In this document: one piece after another, positions 24,196-35,925 of the stretch
How positions within the stretch are numbered: the first letter of the stretch is position 1
Layout: every line of letters starts with the position of its first letter
Source of the DNA: Posidonia oceanica
Lineage: Eukaryota > Streptophyta > Magnoliopsida > Alismatales > Posidoniaceae
Length of the DNA stretch: 64,000 nt
Direction: 5' to 3'
Assembly: GCA_037176725.1 (NCBI GenBank)
Contig: JAZBRS010000057.1
Coordinates: 89,673,501-89,737,500 of the forward strand
Notes under the pieces: generated by a model
What the model was told of the DNA's origin: nothing
The model's input: the letters and a program-made list of their open reading frames with translations, nothing else
The model's database searches: none
Program-made: the position numbers and the translations under genes

Positions 24196-24494
24196 GTGAC
24201 AACTCAATCCAGTCACCGCTATGAGTGGCGACAGACCGAGTCGCCAGTGCGAGTGGCGACAACAAAGTCCAGTCGCCTGTGCGACTGGCGACTAGACCCT
24301 CCTGTCTCAACAGGGCTTCTAAATGGGTGTAGTGGGTTTCTAATGGACCTAGGTTTGTGTTGGGTGAGAAATGTTAGGGTTTTGGCTGAGTTTTAGGGTT
24401 TGAATGGGGTTTTGGTGGAAAGTGGGGTTTTAGGTTTTTGAGCTCGATCACCGAGTGAAGTCCACCAAATGGCAATCAAATTGGGGTGTCTATA
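24196..24494 (-). mobile_element. Element B, LTR copy 1 (B1), 5' (U3) end
   Basis: Begins on the minus strand TATAGACACCCCAATTTG (canonical TGTA changed to TATA) and continues across solo LTR F into 21,681. Matches 38,730-38,960. Confidence 0.85.
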
Positions 24495-24520
24495 GATGCC
24501 CCTCCCTGAGCGAGGTCAAG
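24495..24520 (-). promoter_or_regulatory. Polypurine tract of element B; whole remaining internal region
   Basis: The minus strand reads ..CTCGCTCAGGGAGGGGCATC then the LTR start, the same PPT as before the G 3' LTR (63,295-63,308). These roughly 26 bp are all that separates LTR B2 from LTR B1, so the internal region here is deleted. Confidence 0.8.
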
Positions 24521-26591
24521 TGGACCGTCCACCGCTCGGCCACGACGGGTCTCGTGCGCTGCCATAACTCGCATGCGATCGTGCCATGAGAGAGGGGGAA
24601 GCCGCTGTCAGTAGTGAATATGGGGAGAAAATTCAACTCGAAAACACTGGAAAAATGCAAAGAAAAACACAAAGATAAGACAAAACGGAGTCGCCACCTA
24701 GTCTATTATCAGAAAGACAAGGAAAATCGAGGAAAACATAGAAAACATGCAAGTGGATGCGATGCTATGCAAAATAAAATGACTCGTGCCTAGGATAAGG
24801 GCATAATGGTTATTACGGGCCAAAGAAAGGGTAAGGACTCCTGTTACGTGTGGGGAAGGTGTTAGGCACCCCCGACACGCCTGAGGAATTGATCTTTCAA
24901 GGCTAATCGCTCGCATATGCGGGAATTTCGGCAAATGCTTGCCTTTAACTATACGCCCGTAGGCAATAGATGCTATGCATGCCTAATGTATGCTTTGCTT
25001 GCTTAAATGCCATTTGAAAACATGCTATGCTTAGTGAAAACATGCCAAATATGAATGATTAGGGCTAGAATGCCATGATGTAATGGTAAAGCGACTAAGA
25101 AGCTAAAACAGAGCTAAACAAGCTAAGCAAATTTAAAACAAAGCGGCAAACAAGGGGCATCTATCCACTATCTGGATAGTGAGCTAGGTCGCCGGACAGT
25201 CTGGCGACAGCACTTGTCGCCACTTGCTACGACAACGACACATGGCGCCCCTCCTAGTGGCGACGACTCCAGTCGCCTAGGGGACAGGCGACGGAACCTG
25301 CTACTCACTACTACAGATAGCCAACTTCATCGCCGGCAAGAGGCTAGCAAATCTACTCAAAATAAGAAACCAAATGCATGGCAACACAGAAGGCACATTC
25401 AAGATCAAAATAAAACTAACATTACACAGAATGGACGCTGGACCACGAGATGTGGAGGTCCAAAGTCGACCAGAGGACTACCAGAAGCAACCCAACAATC
25501 CCAGACAACGACCTTTGGCGCCCATTTTGGCTATGCGAATTATATTGAAAAATCGAAGTAAACATCCGAATAGCAACATGGCATATCAGAGAACACGTTC
25601 ATGCAATAAAACTAGAAAAATCGAGCTCGAACGACCTCCTCCACCTTCGTCCCTTTCTCGCCAAAAATAGACGTCCACCGACCTTGGGGAAGGTCGGCAA
25701 GCCACTGGACGTTGCTACGAGGCTTGGGAATGGCTGAGGGAAGAAAAGGGAGGTCTGAGGATGCAATGCGGGTGGTTAGGACATTCTCCAACCGAGCTCA
25801 ATGGCCTGACGGCCTCACAAGGCCGGCGACGCCCTTCGCCTGAGAAGAAAACTAAAGATGGCAAACTAAGCTAGATAACATGCAAATAAGTATCTAGGAA
25901 GCAAGAGTAGGATGCCACGAGGGTAGAGGAGGGCTCGCTCACCTGCAGGGGTGCACGGTTGTGCTCCCCGACGTGGCCTGCCAGAGTTGGAAGGCGCAGA
26001 GGTCGCAACGGCGTTGGAGGAAGTGGCGGTTGCTCGGTGGTGTTGGAACGTGCTCGAGGACGTTCGGAGATTCATCCCAGTGTGTGGGGAAGGAGAACGC
26101 AGCGTCAGATGGAGTTTTGGGGTGGCTCACCGGAGTTGGGGAAGACAACAGCGTGAAGGGTGCTCGGAGGCTCGGGAAGTCTTGGGGAGATTATGTTGGT
26201 GTCTGGGGATGCTCAGGGATCGCTTAGAAGGTGTGAGCGGCTCTGGTTTGCTCTGGAAGCATGGGAGAGTGGCTACCGAAGTGTGGAACTGAGTGAGAGT
26301 GAGCCGGCGATGATGGGTTCACAGTGGTGGGTTCTTGGTTTTGTTCGCCGTCTGTACAAGGAGGACGGTGGCAGGGCATGGCGTGCACGGGAGTGGGTTC
26401 CAGGGCATGGCGCGGGCTCCAGCAGGCATGACGTGCACGGCAACGGGCGAACGGCATGGGTGCAGGTCATGGCGTGCGGCGGTCTGCATGGGAGAAGGTT
26501 GAACAGGTGAGTCGCCACACTCGTGGGCGACAACTCAGTCCAGTCGCCGCTATGATTGGCGACAGACCGAGTCACCTGTGTGAGTGGCGAC
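24521..26591 (-). mobile_element. Element B, LTR copy 2 (B2), 3' part
   Basis: About 2.07 kb aligned with B1. The last dozen bases and the PBS are missing at the 24,521 side. Interrupted at 26,591 by LTR C1 after GAGTGGCGAC; the U3 end lies at 38,730-38,960. Contains the conserved block (24,829-24,893), internal TGGCGACTCCG (24,686-24,696), donor-like CTGCAG|GTGAGC (GT at 25,942-25,941, minus) and GTCGCC/GGCGAC modules at both ends. Confidence 0.85.
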
Positions 26592-27760
26592 TGTGGATAT
26601 GAGATTTTGGAGGAGAAGAGCTTGTTTTGGTTCTATTCGCTCTTTCTCGGGGTCTCCTTTTTGTATCCAACTTCGTCACTCCACAGGTGATGGAATTGGT
26701 GTGATCACCACTCTTGGTTCGCTTTCGCTGGCCCTCGAGACTCCTTAGGAGATATGATATGGTTGCAGGTTCAGCTACCTTGGGACACTGCCTGCATTAC
26801 CCAAGGGTGCCCGTGCTTGGTGAGTTTCTTCTTCTTCTTCTTCTTCCGTGTAAAACAGATTTAAAGATGCGGATTAATAAAGTGTAGTATACGATTCAAA
26901 GCAAATAACAAAGTGACATGAAATAAGAAAAGAAAACGACATACCCGAGGGGTTTTAGCCCCCCAGTTGCAACTATGTATGAATATGACTAGCTACAACA
27001 GTATATGAAATAAAATATGATATGCAAGCTATTAAAAAGAAAACCCCCTTTTGATATGGGTGGTATGCAATAGAATGCAAGACGCCGTTGGCATGGTTGG
27101 AGATGGAAGAGGACTCAAGCTCTCTCAAAACTCTATCAACATAATTGATTTCCACAACTTTTCTCTCATAAATTTCCCTCTAAAATTGTGTTCCTCCCTC
27201 AAAAAAACCGTCCCTTGACCCTATGGGGTACCCTTGCTTTTATAGAAGCAGGAGAGGAACAAATATGGACACAATGGCCAAGTCAGCAAAATTTCCAATT
27301 CAAAGGTGTTATAAGCTGGAATCCCAGCGTAATGTTTTAAGCTGGAATCCTAGCGTATAACGACCTCTGAGGTACAACTGCCAGAATAAAGGAATATTCT
27401 CCCATTAAAGGTTGATTAAGTGTCATTAAATTGGTGTTAATTGCCTTGACTGGTCAACAGAATCTAAAGAAGGCAAAAAAATAGATTTCGTATTTGGCCA
27501 AATAGAGAAAGTTTGTGCTAATATGGAAGGAAACTGAACTGGATACGTTAAATGCTGGTTTTCCAGCTTATAATGTTATACGATGGGTTTCCAGCTTATA
27601 ACGTTAAACGCTGGGTTTCCAACTTATAACGACCCAGACTGGCAATTGAGCTTTTGGAGAGTACTTAAGCTGAGCAAATTACTTCTAATGATGAGTGGTG
27701 CATGATATAGTGTAGTGGTACCTAAAAATGCAAGGAGAGTGCCAAGACGGGGTATCTACA
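26592..27760 (-). mobile_element. LTR C1 (3' LTR of element C)
   Basis: 1,169 bp, TGTAGATACCCCG ... ATATCCACA on the minus strand. Near-copies at 34,744-35,925 and 37,617-38,729. Has short inverted modules (GCTGG..CCAGC with AACG flanks) at about 27,305-27,362 and 27,545-27,625 and a TCT trinucleotide run at 26,826-26,846. Confidence 0.9.
27236..27245 (-). promoter_or_regulatory. TATA box in LTR C1
   Basis: Minus strand CTATAAAAGC followed within a few bases by AGGGTACCCC, conserved in C2, C4 and D. Likely the core promoter for element transcription. Confidence 0.6.
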
Positions 27761-27778
27761 GATTGCCCCTCCTTGTAG
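27761..27778 (-). promoter_or_regulatory. Polypurine tract of element C
   Basis: Minus strand ACAAGGAGGGGCAATC directly before the C1 LTR start; same motif beside C2 and D. Confidence 0.75.
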
Positions 27779-27879
27779 GTGACTTCGGCACGAAGCTAGC
27801 TACAAGGCGAGACGATACCCCCGTGTGGCGCTACCTAGGAATTCTAAAAGAAATCCAATGCCTGCTGCCACCCGACTTG

Positions 27880-28190
27880 GACGAGACACAATGAGGGTTG
27901 GCTAAAGAAACACGGTCAAGGGGATTGCCTAAGGGGAACAGACTAAAGATAGGACCGCGGGGGTTGCCCGCGGGGGTCGAACTAAAAGACACTGCCACGA
28001 GGGTTGCCCGTGGGGGTCGAACTAAAAGACACTGCCAAGGGGGTTGCACGCGGGGGTCAAACTAAAGACACTGCCATGGGGGTTGCCCGCAGGGGTCAAA
28101 CTAAATGACACTGCCACGGGGGTTGCCTGCAGGGGTCAAACTAAAAGACATGGCCACGGGGGTTGCCCGTGGGTGTCAAGCTTAAAAGAT
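27880..28190. repeat. About 42-bp tandem repeat in the C 3' UTR
   Basis: Six to seven units built on ACTAAAAGACACTGCCACGG and GGGTTGCCCGCGGGGGTC. The same unit is hugely expanded in element D (40,770-41,990) and present at 36,100-36,262. Confidence 0.85.
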
Positions 28191-30589
28191 GGATAGCAAA
28201 TGTTTCCGACGACCATTCATGCGAATGCAATGCAATGCGTCATGCATGGATGCGTGCTAGCGGGAATGCGAAGGAGGTGATCATGACATGCAATGCATGA
28301 CCCTAGATAATGAGGTTCCTCCATCACTACCAGCTTTGATTTGTATATCTGGTTGGTTCAGGAATTTTTCTCACCACCTAAGGCAAACTGACACATGTGT
28401 GAATGCAATTTTGTCATAATCAGGTGTCCTTTCATCAACAATAGCCTACACTCTCCATAGGGACCGTCGTCTTATGATACGCGGGTTGGTGAGCGAGAGG
28501 TCCATGATGTTCCCAGGTGTTGGGCAAAGGGGGTTGACCTCTTCTCTGCTAGCCGCATTTGCTTTATTTGTCACAATCAAGTGTCCTTTCATTGAATGTT
28601 ACCTATATTCTCGATAGAGACCGCTGTCTTGTGGCCCGGAATTAGTGAATGATGGGTCCACTATTACCGTTGGCTTTATTCGCCAGAATCAAGTGTCCTT
28701 TCATCGAATGTTGCCTACATTCTCAACAGAGACCGTCATCTTCTGACCTAGGAGTTAGTGAGCGATGGGTCCACTAATATCGTTGCCTTTGCTTTGTTTA
28801 TCCGGTTGTGCTCCGAGGTACTTTGTTTGGTTACCCGGTCATGCTCTGGGGTCCTTTGCTTTGGTTACTGGGTTTTGCTCCGAGGTCCTTTGCTTTGGTT
28901 ACCCGGCTTTGCTCCGGGGTCCTTGCTTTGGTTACCCGGTTATGCTTTGGGATCCTTTGCTTTGGTTACTCGATTTTGCTCCGAGATCCTTTGCTTTGGT
29001 TACCCGATTATGCTCCGGGGTCCTTTGCTTTGGTTACTCGGCTTTGCTCCGGGGTCCTTGCTTTGGTTACCTGGTTATGCTCCGAGATCCTTTGCTTTGG
29101 TTACCTGGTTATGCCCCGAGGTCCTTTTTTAAAACGTTATACGCCTGATATGGTGTGGATAACGTTATCCGCTAAGGTTTCTGCGTCCAACGCTGGAAAG
29201 TTGATTTGAACATTATGCGCCTGATATGGCGCAGATAACGTTATCTGCAGAGTTTTCTGCGTCCAACGTTGGAAAGCTGATTTGAATGGTATTGGCTCTT
29301 TCATTGCCTCTGAATTATTTTTCTGCACAATCTTGGCAAATTTGTTATTCCATCTAGGGTTATTATCGCCCCTAGTCCAAAGTAAGCATAAAGAAAATAA
29401 TCAATCATGAAGTAAACAACTGAAAATTAGGTTTTGGATAACGAGCTTTGGCCTCAGCTTTATTGTCTAAAGATGGCATGTCAAACGAGGGACTGTCTCT
29501 TCTCGAGATCCCAGTCTTGGCTCGCAGGCGAATATTGAATGATTGTCCTGAATAGGAGAGGTCAAGTACGATGCAGAGTCATAAAATTTCTTAGATTTTT
29601 GCATCATTGGCCTTACTTGTTATCATTTTCATGAGGTGATGTTGGTTGAGTAGATTTTACCTTGCTCACTATTTTTGGATTTTCGTTATTTTTTTTTTTG
29701 GATTTTCGGTTTTATCATTTTTTGGAATTTTTGTTTTATCATTTTTTTGGATTTTTGGTTTTATCATTTTTTGTCATTTTTGGCTTTATCATTTTTTGGG
29801 TTTTTGGTTTTACCATTTTTTTGGATTTTTTTTTTATAATTTTTTTGGATTTTTGTAGGAGATGAAGAATCTTCCAAGAAGTTGGGAAACAGGTGACCTC
29901 ATGCTCGGGAAACCTTGATAATCGAATCCCTTGTGCATCTTGGAGCCATGGATACTTCAGGCTTGCTTTGGCGCCTAACAGTCTCTAGACCTAGGCTTCT
30001 GCCCCTTGCCTCTTAGTGTACAGTGCAGGATGTGGGTGGAAGGAAGGTCAATGTCCTATCTTAAGATTTCAGCTAAAGATTTGAAGCCTATACCCCTCCC
30101 AATTCAAGGTTGATTCCTACTGCACCTAGTATTTCCCCAGCTTTTCAGTTTTGACTCTTGGATAGCTTATTTGCTGCCTTCTTTTCAATTCTCATTCTTT
30201 TCTTGCATGTGGACAGCTTCTTTGCTGTCTTCTTTTCTCTCTTCTTTTCTGGGTATTTTGGCAAGTAGTCTCACCCCATGTGAGTGCTCGGCCAATGGAT
30301 ACTTGTTCCTTGACGGACCGAGACACTCTTCTATTTGGTACACTCTCCTCTTTTCTGCGCTTCTAAGTTTTGGCCTTAGACGCTTATCCGATTTGTACTA
30401 GGGTAACGTGTCTGACTCAAGGGATGTGTGTGGACTTGTTGTTCATGAACTGGGAGGGGGCTTCTTATGATTTGCCTCTATCTCAGTGTTGGACCATTTT
30501 CCCTCCTTTTCACACAAGGTGTTTGTGAGGTGAGGTTAAGGTATGACTCTTAGGCTTTGGAAACAGTAGGTCCTCAAGCACGGGCAATC
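28191..30589 (-). other. Non-coding 3' region of element C with several minisatellites
   Basis: No coding sequence recognised. Contains three roughly 130-bp units (28,415-28,790; CAAGTGTCCTTTCATC...), about ten 30-36-bp units around TTTGCTTTGGTTACCCGG (28,800-29,125), GCGTCCAACGTTGG/ATAACGTTAT modules (29,125-29,290), and a T-rich TTTTTTGGATTTTTGG run (29,680-29,860). 29,870-30,589 is unique. Confidence 0.7.
28800..29125. repeat. 30-36-bp tandem repeat
   Basis: About ten units containing CTTTGCTTTGGTTACCCGG and TGCTCCGAGGTC, alternating between two unit lengths. Open in several frames, which gives spurious ORFs. Confidence 0.85.
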
Positions 30590-30760
30590 TAGTGGCTCTG
30601 TGTGCATGCAAAGGTAGTAATGTTTGAGGTGCGGTGCATTCCAGGGATATTTAAGCCTAGTGAATAGGCATTGCCCAGATATGCCTCCACCAAGTATGGT
30701 CCTTCCCAATTTGGTCTTAGTTTCCCATGCTTGCGTGGAGGGAAATTTCTTCTCATTAAG
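30590..30760 (-). pseudogene. Integrase C-terminal tail remnant in element C
   Basis: The minus strand encodes KLRPNWEGPYLVEAYLGNAY followed by SLGLNIPG, typical of the far C-terminus of gypsy integrases (the WEGPY box). Nothing upstream of it is integrase: about 300 bp further upstream is the end of gag. It therefore marks the right side of a deletion that removed protease, RT, RNase H and the integrase core. Confidence 0.65.
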
Positions 30761-31055
30761 TTTACACTTTATTGTGTGAAGGGATGTGTTTTATTTATGT
30801 ATTTTTCATGCTTGAATAAGACAAAAGAAAAATAGGAAAATAAAGACGAATTCTATTCACAATAACTAGGGGGGATGCCCCTAGTGTAGCCTCCATCAGT
30901 AGAGACCTCTCGCTTCCGGCTCCCTAACCAGTGTCAAACACGAAATCCATGCCTCGTCCTGAGAGAGGAGGGCAACCTGATGGATGGTGCTCTGCCCCTT
31001 GCTTAGCTGTCACAACATCTGGGTTGGATGCTTTTGGTGGCACTGACATTATCTC

Positions 31056-31690
31056 TCACGTCGGCTCTAGCGCGGGTACTAGCTCTGGCATGGGCATAGG
31101 CTCTAGTACGGGTGCTGATTCTGGCTCTAGTACGGGTGCTGGCTCTAGCATTGGCTCTGGCTCAAGGTCGGGCATTAGCAATGGTTCTTGCTCCAGCTCG
31201 GGTGCTAGCTCTGGCATTGGCTCTGGCTTAGGGTCGGGCATTGGCAATGGTTCTTGCTCTAACTCGGGTGCTGGCTCTGGCATTGGCTCTGGCTCAGGGT
31301 CAGGCATTGGCAATGGTTCTTACTCAAGCTCGGGTGCTGGCTCTGGCTCAGGGTCGGGCATTGGTAATGGTTCTTGCTCTAGCTCGGGTGCTGGCTCTTG
31401 CATTGGCTCTGGCTCTGGGTCGGGCATTGGCAATGATTCTTGCTCTAGCTCGGGTGCTGGCTCTAGCATTGGCTTTGGCTCAAGGTCGGGCATTGGCAAT
31501 GGTTCTTGCTCTAGCTCGGGTGCTGGCTCTAGCATTGGCTCTGGCTCAAGGTCGAGCATTGGCAATGGTTCTTGCTCTAGCTCGGGTGTTGGCTCTGGCT
31601 CAAGGTCGGGCATTGGCAATGGTTCTTGCTCTAGCTCGGGTGCTGGCTCTAGCATTAGCTCTAGCTCAGGTACGGGCATTGGCAATGATT
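31056..31690 (-). repeat. 60-66-bp coding tandem repeat in C gag
   Basis: About ten units of 60-66 bp (plus strand GGCATTGGCAATGGTTCTTG and CTCTAGCTCGGGTGCTGG parts). Unit lengths are multiples of three, so several frames on both strands stay open; the minus-strand frame continuous with gag is the real one. Confidence 0.85.
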
Positions 31691-33089
31691 TATCTTTCTT
31701 GAAAATGCCCCATATATTTCGACTGCCTTGTAAGAGTGGTGCTTTGACCTCCTCCGCATATTTTATTGGCTTGCTTGAGTTTGTCAGAAGTTGCTGCCTC
31801 CATGTTGGTTGAGCTTGCTGTACTCTTTGCACCTGTGTAGTTGCTGACTCTTGGTATAGTGCTGGTTGTGGCACTTAGTGCAGTGCTGGCTGTGGCACTT
31901 GGTGCAGTGCTGGCTGGACTGGAGTTTGCCATAGACTTGAGATAGTTTGTGGTTGCCTCCATTGTTGCCTTTTATTACCATAATAGTTGTTGCACCTTCC
32001 TTGAATTTGATTAACCATGGTTTGACTGATGTTATCTTCAATATCATCTTCAATCGGTTGTGGTTCTTCAAATTCATGGATATTCTCCCAGACAGATGCC
32101 GCCACCTCATATAATGCTGAAATGGATGGGCAGTAGGCATTGGCAAGTCCTTTCTTCATTGGTCCTGTGGTGTTTGCTATCAGCTTTTGGACCATTTGTC
32201 TTTTTGGGATTTCTAGGCCTGATCTTGCAGCCATATCTCTCCACCGATTGGCATATGTGAACCAGTTTTCGCTTGGTTCCATCATTTCGTTTGCCAAGTC
32301 GAGGAAGGTTGGCTTGGGCTCCACCTTATACTGGTACTTGAGCAGGAAGTTTTCTTGAATCTGCTTGAAACTGCTTAATTCTTCCTTGCTCAGTGACATG
32401 AACCACTCCATGGGCTCTCCTTCAAGGAAATAGAAGAATAGGTGGATAAGGAGCCCTAAGTCATGGCAGTAAGGCGCGGCCTCCATTTGGAACCTCATAA
32501 TGTGACTTTGTGGATTTGTGGTTCCATCAAATCTGAGCATTTTTGGATACTTGAAGCCCAGAGGTAGCCAAAAAGGAGGGAACTTGCCCATATCGAAGGA
32601 AGGTGGAGCTTGAGTGTGAACTCCTAGTGCGCTGAGCATCTTCCTCATTTCTGCCAAGTCGGTGCTGCCTATCTGAGCTGCTTGAGCATTTGAATTTGTA
32701 GCTTGAGGGAACCGTTCTGGTTGACTGGAGAATAGTGGGTTGACTCGTCCTTTATACTGGCCATGTGGCTGTTGCTGTGATTGCTCAAAGGACAAAGGGT
32801 GGCCCCTTGTTCGGAATATTCCATTGGGGTCGTTTCTCTGCCCCTGGTGTTCGGTGTCCGGCGGTGCATTTCCGAGCTGTCCTTGGTATAGATCTTCAGG
32901 GATGTGGTTTGCGACTGGCCTTCGTAGTCCTTCACCGGGGAGGTATTGACCATGATGGAGATCATGTTGATTTGATATGCCCCTTGGGCCAGTTTGGTTG
33001 GTGTTGCTGTAAAGCAAGCGACACACGGCTTGATATTGGATCAAGTCAGGATCCATTTCTTCTCCAGTGGTTGGATGGAACATCTTCAT
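31056..33089 (-). pseudogene. Gag of element C with a repetitive acidic C-terminal tail
   Basis: A 678-codon frame from MKMFHPTTGEEMDPDL, interrupted by two CAA-to-TAA stops (31,875 and 31,318-31,320). A Retrotrans_gag domain lies at roughly residues 185-310 (MLRFDGTTNPQSHIMRFQME, FLEGEPMEWFMSL, EELSSFKQIQENFLLKYQY, NWFTYANRWRDMAAR). It is followed by LANAYCPSISALYEVAASVW, then a Gln-rich stretch with VPQPALHQ repeats, then about ten 20-22-residue repeats of the type PELEQEPLPMPDLEPEPM to the end. No zinc knuckle is seen. The frame stayed open across 600 bp of tandem repeat, so repeat growth was constrained to whole codons. It would form particles only if the stops were absent. Confidence 0.85.
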
Positions 33090-34723
33090 GATAGGGTCCT
33101 TCTTATCTCAGGGATTTCAGTCTGACCTCTCTCTTTCTCAATGTTCAGCTTCAAAGGTTTGGTTCAGCATCATAGCCACTTTAAAAATGAGATGAAATTT
33201 GATTCAAGGCGTAATACGCCTCAAAATGTAGCGTACAACGTTGGATGTAGATATTCAAGCGTACAACGTTGGCCGCAGGTATTCAAGTGTACAACACCCT
33301 CAGCTGTATTCCTATGTTCTTCCATTTTTTTTCTCTTTTCCCATTTCTTTTCTTTCTCTCTCTTTTTTCTTTTCTATTTTTTTTCTCTTTTTTTCTTTTC
33401 CTTTTTCTTTCCTTTTTTTCTTCTTTTTTCTCTTTTTTTTTATATTAAAGGAAGGGTTACAAGTGCTTACAATAAAAAAGAAAATTACAAAATTTTGCGT
33501 TTTAATACAGGCTCCTAAAAAGTAAAAACTGAATATAAAACTGCTACTGTCCTGTTTATGGGTTTCTTTTTTTTCAATGTTTTACTCTACAATTAATCCA
33601 TCTCAGAAAAGCTAGAAAATAAACAGCCAAACAATGAATGCGTTAAACGCGGTATCTACAGCGTCCAACGTTAGACGCAGAGATTCCAACGTCTAACACC
33701 CTGTTACAGAGAACTGCAAAGAAACACTTTCAAACAACGATTTAAAATTTTGATTTATGTTTTCGCTTTGAGATTAGTGTCTTAAACCTACATAGCTCTC
33801 AGGGTACCTTAAGGCTTAGGTATGGCTTTTTCTTTTCCAGGGATTTCTATGGATTCTCACAAAATGGGTAAAATATATTTTTTTCTTTGGTACTACCCCC
33901 TACCTCAACTCCTGAGGATGTTAGGGGGAGCCCGAATACACTTAGGTCCCTACCCCGTAGAGGTAGAGCCCAGCGTACTTAGGATTGATCGAGTCTCTCG
34001 TGTATCAACAACAACAAAATAAACAAACCACTGAAGGGGGGAGGAATACAAATCAAAACTTGGGGTTCTAACTTACTTCCACACGGAACAAGGGAAAGAA
34101 GAGTGCCCCTTGTGAAAGCAAGTGACAACACAAACACCTCTCTTAAGTCCTTTGCAACAGAGGTGCTTAGGATTTAAGTGGTTACTTTGTGTAATCCAAG
34201 AAAAGACACAATCAAATTAGTTCCCTAAATAGGGCCGTGCAAGTCATATAGAAAGATTTGTGTTTTTTTTTTTTTGCAAAGCACCAAAGGAAAATGAGGT
34301 TCCGGTCCCTACGGCAAAGCCGATCACCTCACATCTCAGTCCTTGGATCAGTTATGAAAAGAAAACTAAGAAAAATTTTAAAATAGAAATGTTTCTTTCA
34401 GTAGTCGTTAGATGCGGATATGACAGCGTCCAATGTTAGACGCACTAGATCACGCGTATAACGTACTGACAGAGTTTTTTTGCAGAAAAACTATGGCTTT
34501 TATGAACCACCTCCACTCCCGAGAATCCCAGAGAAAAGGAGAGGTGATTTCAGTTATTTGGACGTCGAAGAAAAACGAAAAGAGTCACGGTGCCTCAAAA
34601 CACTATGAGGAATTTCGCTGCTACTTTAAAACTTAAAAAAAAAACTAAAAATTAGAAATGAAGATAACAAGGAAGAAGAAGAAGAAAGAAATTACTCACC
34701 TTGCATGGGGGCACTTCTAGCCA
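33090..34723 (-). other. 5' leader of element C
   Basis: No gene seen. Contains GCGTACAACGTTGG-type modules (33,220-33,300; 33,640-33,705; 34,405-34,460), a strong pyrimidine tract (33,310-33,445, plus strand) and an A/G-rich stretch near 34,660-34,700. The remainder shows nothing recognisable. Confidence 0.6.
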
Positions 34724-34743
34724 TCCCACCGTGATCGTCAATC
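34724..34743 (-). promoter_or_regulatory. Candidate primer-binding site of element C
   Basis: After the LTR end the minus strand reads GAT then TGACGATCACGGTGGGA. It faintly resembles the tRNA-Lys PBS form TGGCGCCCACCGTGGGG; the tRNA is not assigned. Confidence 0.35.
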
Positions 34744-35925
34744 TGTGGATATGGGGTTTTGAAGGAGAAGAGCTTGTTTTGGTTCTATTCTCCCCTTTTT
34801 GTATCCAACTCCGTCACTCCACAGGTGATGGAATTGGTGTGATCGTCACTCTCGGTTCGCTTTCGCTAGCCCTCGAGATGCCTTGGGAGATGTGATATGG
34901 TTGCGGGTTCAGCTACCTTGGGACAACGCCTGTGTTGCCCAACGGTGCCCTTGCTTGGTGAGTTTCTTCTTCTTCTTCTTCATTGTAAAACAGATTTAAA
35001 GATGCGGGTTAATAAAGTGTAGTATACGATTCAAAGTAAATAACAAAGTGACATGAAATAAGAAAAGAAAAAGACTTACCCGAGGGGTTTTAGCCCCCCG
35101 GTTGCAACTATGTATGAATATGACTAGCTACAACAATATATGAAAAAAAATATGATATGCAAGCTATTAAAAAGAAAACCCCCTTTTGATATGGGTGGTA
35201 TGCAATAGAACGCAAGATGCCATTGGCGTGGTTGGAGATGGAAGAGGACTCAAGCTCTCTCAAAACTCTATCAACATAATTGATTTCCACAACTTTTCAC
35301 TTATAAATTTCCCTCTAAAATGTGTTCCTCTCTCAAAAAAACCGTCCCTTGACCTTGTAGGGGTACCCCTACTTTTATAGAAGCAGGGGAGGAACAAATA
35401 TGGACACAATGGCCAAGTCAGCAAAATTTCCAATTCAGAGGTGTTATAAGCTGGAATCCCAGCGTATAATGTTTTAAGCTGGAATCCCAGCGTATAACGA
35501 CCTCCAAGGTACAACTGCCAGAATAAAGCAATATTCCTCCATTAAAGGTTGATTAAGTGTCATTAAACTGGTGTTAATTGCCTTGACTGGTCAATAGAGT
35601 CTAAAGAAGGCAAAAAAACAAATTTCGTATTTGGCCAAATAGAGAAAGTTTCGGCTAATATGAAAGGAAACTGAACTAGATACGTTATACGCTGGGTTTC
35701 CAACTTACAACGTTATACGCTGGGTTTCCAGCTTACAACGTTATACGCTGGGTTTCCAGCTTATAACGTTAAATGCTGGGTTTCCAGCTTATAACAACCT
35801 AGACTAGCAATTGAGGTTTTGGAGAGTACTTAAGCTGAGCAAATTGCTTCTAATGATGAGTGGTGCATGATATAATGCAGTGGTACCTAAAAATGCAAGG
35901 GGAGTGCCAAAACGGGGTATCTACA
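34744..35925 (-). mobile_element. LTR C2 (5' LTR of element C)
   Basis: 1,182 bp, same ends and order as C1. TATA box at 35,371-35,380 (minus CTATAAAAGT) followed by AGGGGTACCCC. Four consecutive CGTTATACGCTGGGTTTCCAGC-type modules at 35,680-35,790, against fewer in C1 and C4. Unusually, it also has a PPT on its outer side (35,926-35,941), so it serves as a 3' LTR for a further copy to the right. Confidence 0.9.

Larger units (their letters stand above)
26592..34743 (-). mobile_element. Element C: gag-only LTR retrotransposon, 3' LTR plus internal region
   Basis: The 3' LTR is C1 (26,592-27,760), the 5' LTR is C2 (34,744-35,925). The 7-kb interior has PPT, tandem repeats, a short integrase tail and gag, but no protease, RT, RNase H or integrase core. 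It fits the class of non-autonomous elements that keep gag (TR-GAG type). Inserted in LTR B2 after GCGAC. Confidence 0.85.

Noticed and set aside
28758..29209. LCFGYPALL-type repeat peptide as a membrane protein
   Set aside because: Open in all three frames owing to a 30-36-bp repeat; no conserved start and inside element C non-coding DNA.
30931..31812. Ser/Gly-rich 293-codon plus-strand ORF
   Set aside because: It is the antisense of the C gag repeat tail; the minus-strand frame is continuous with a real gag domain.
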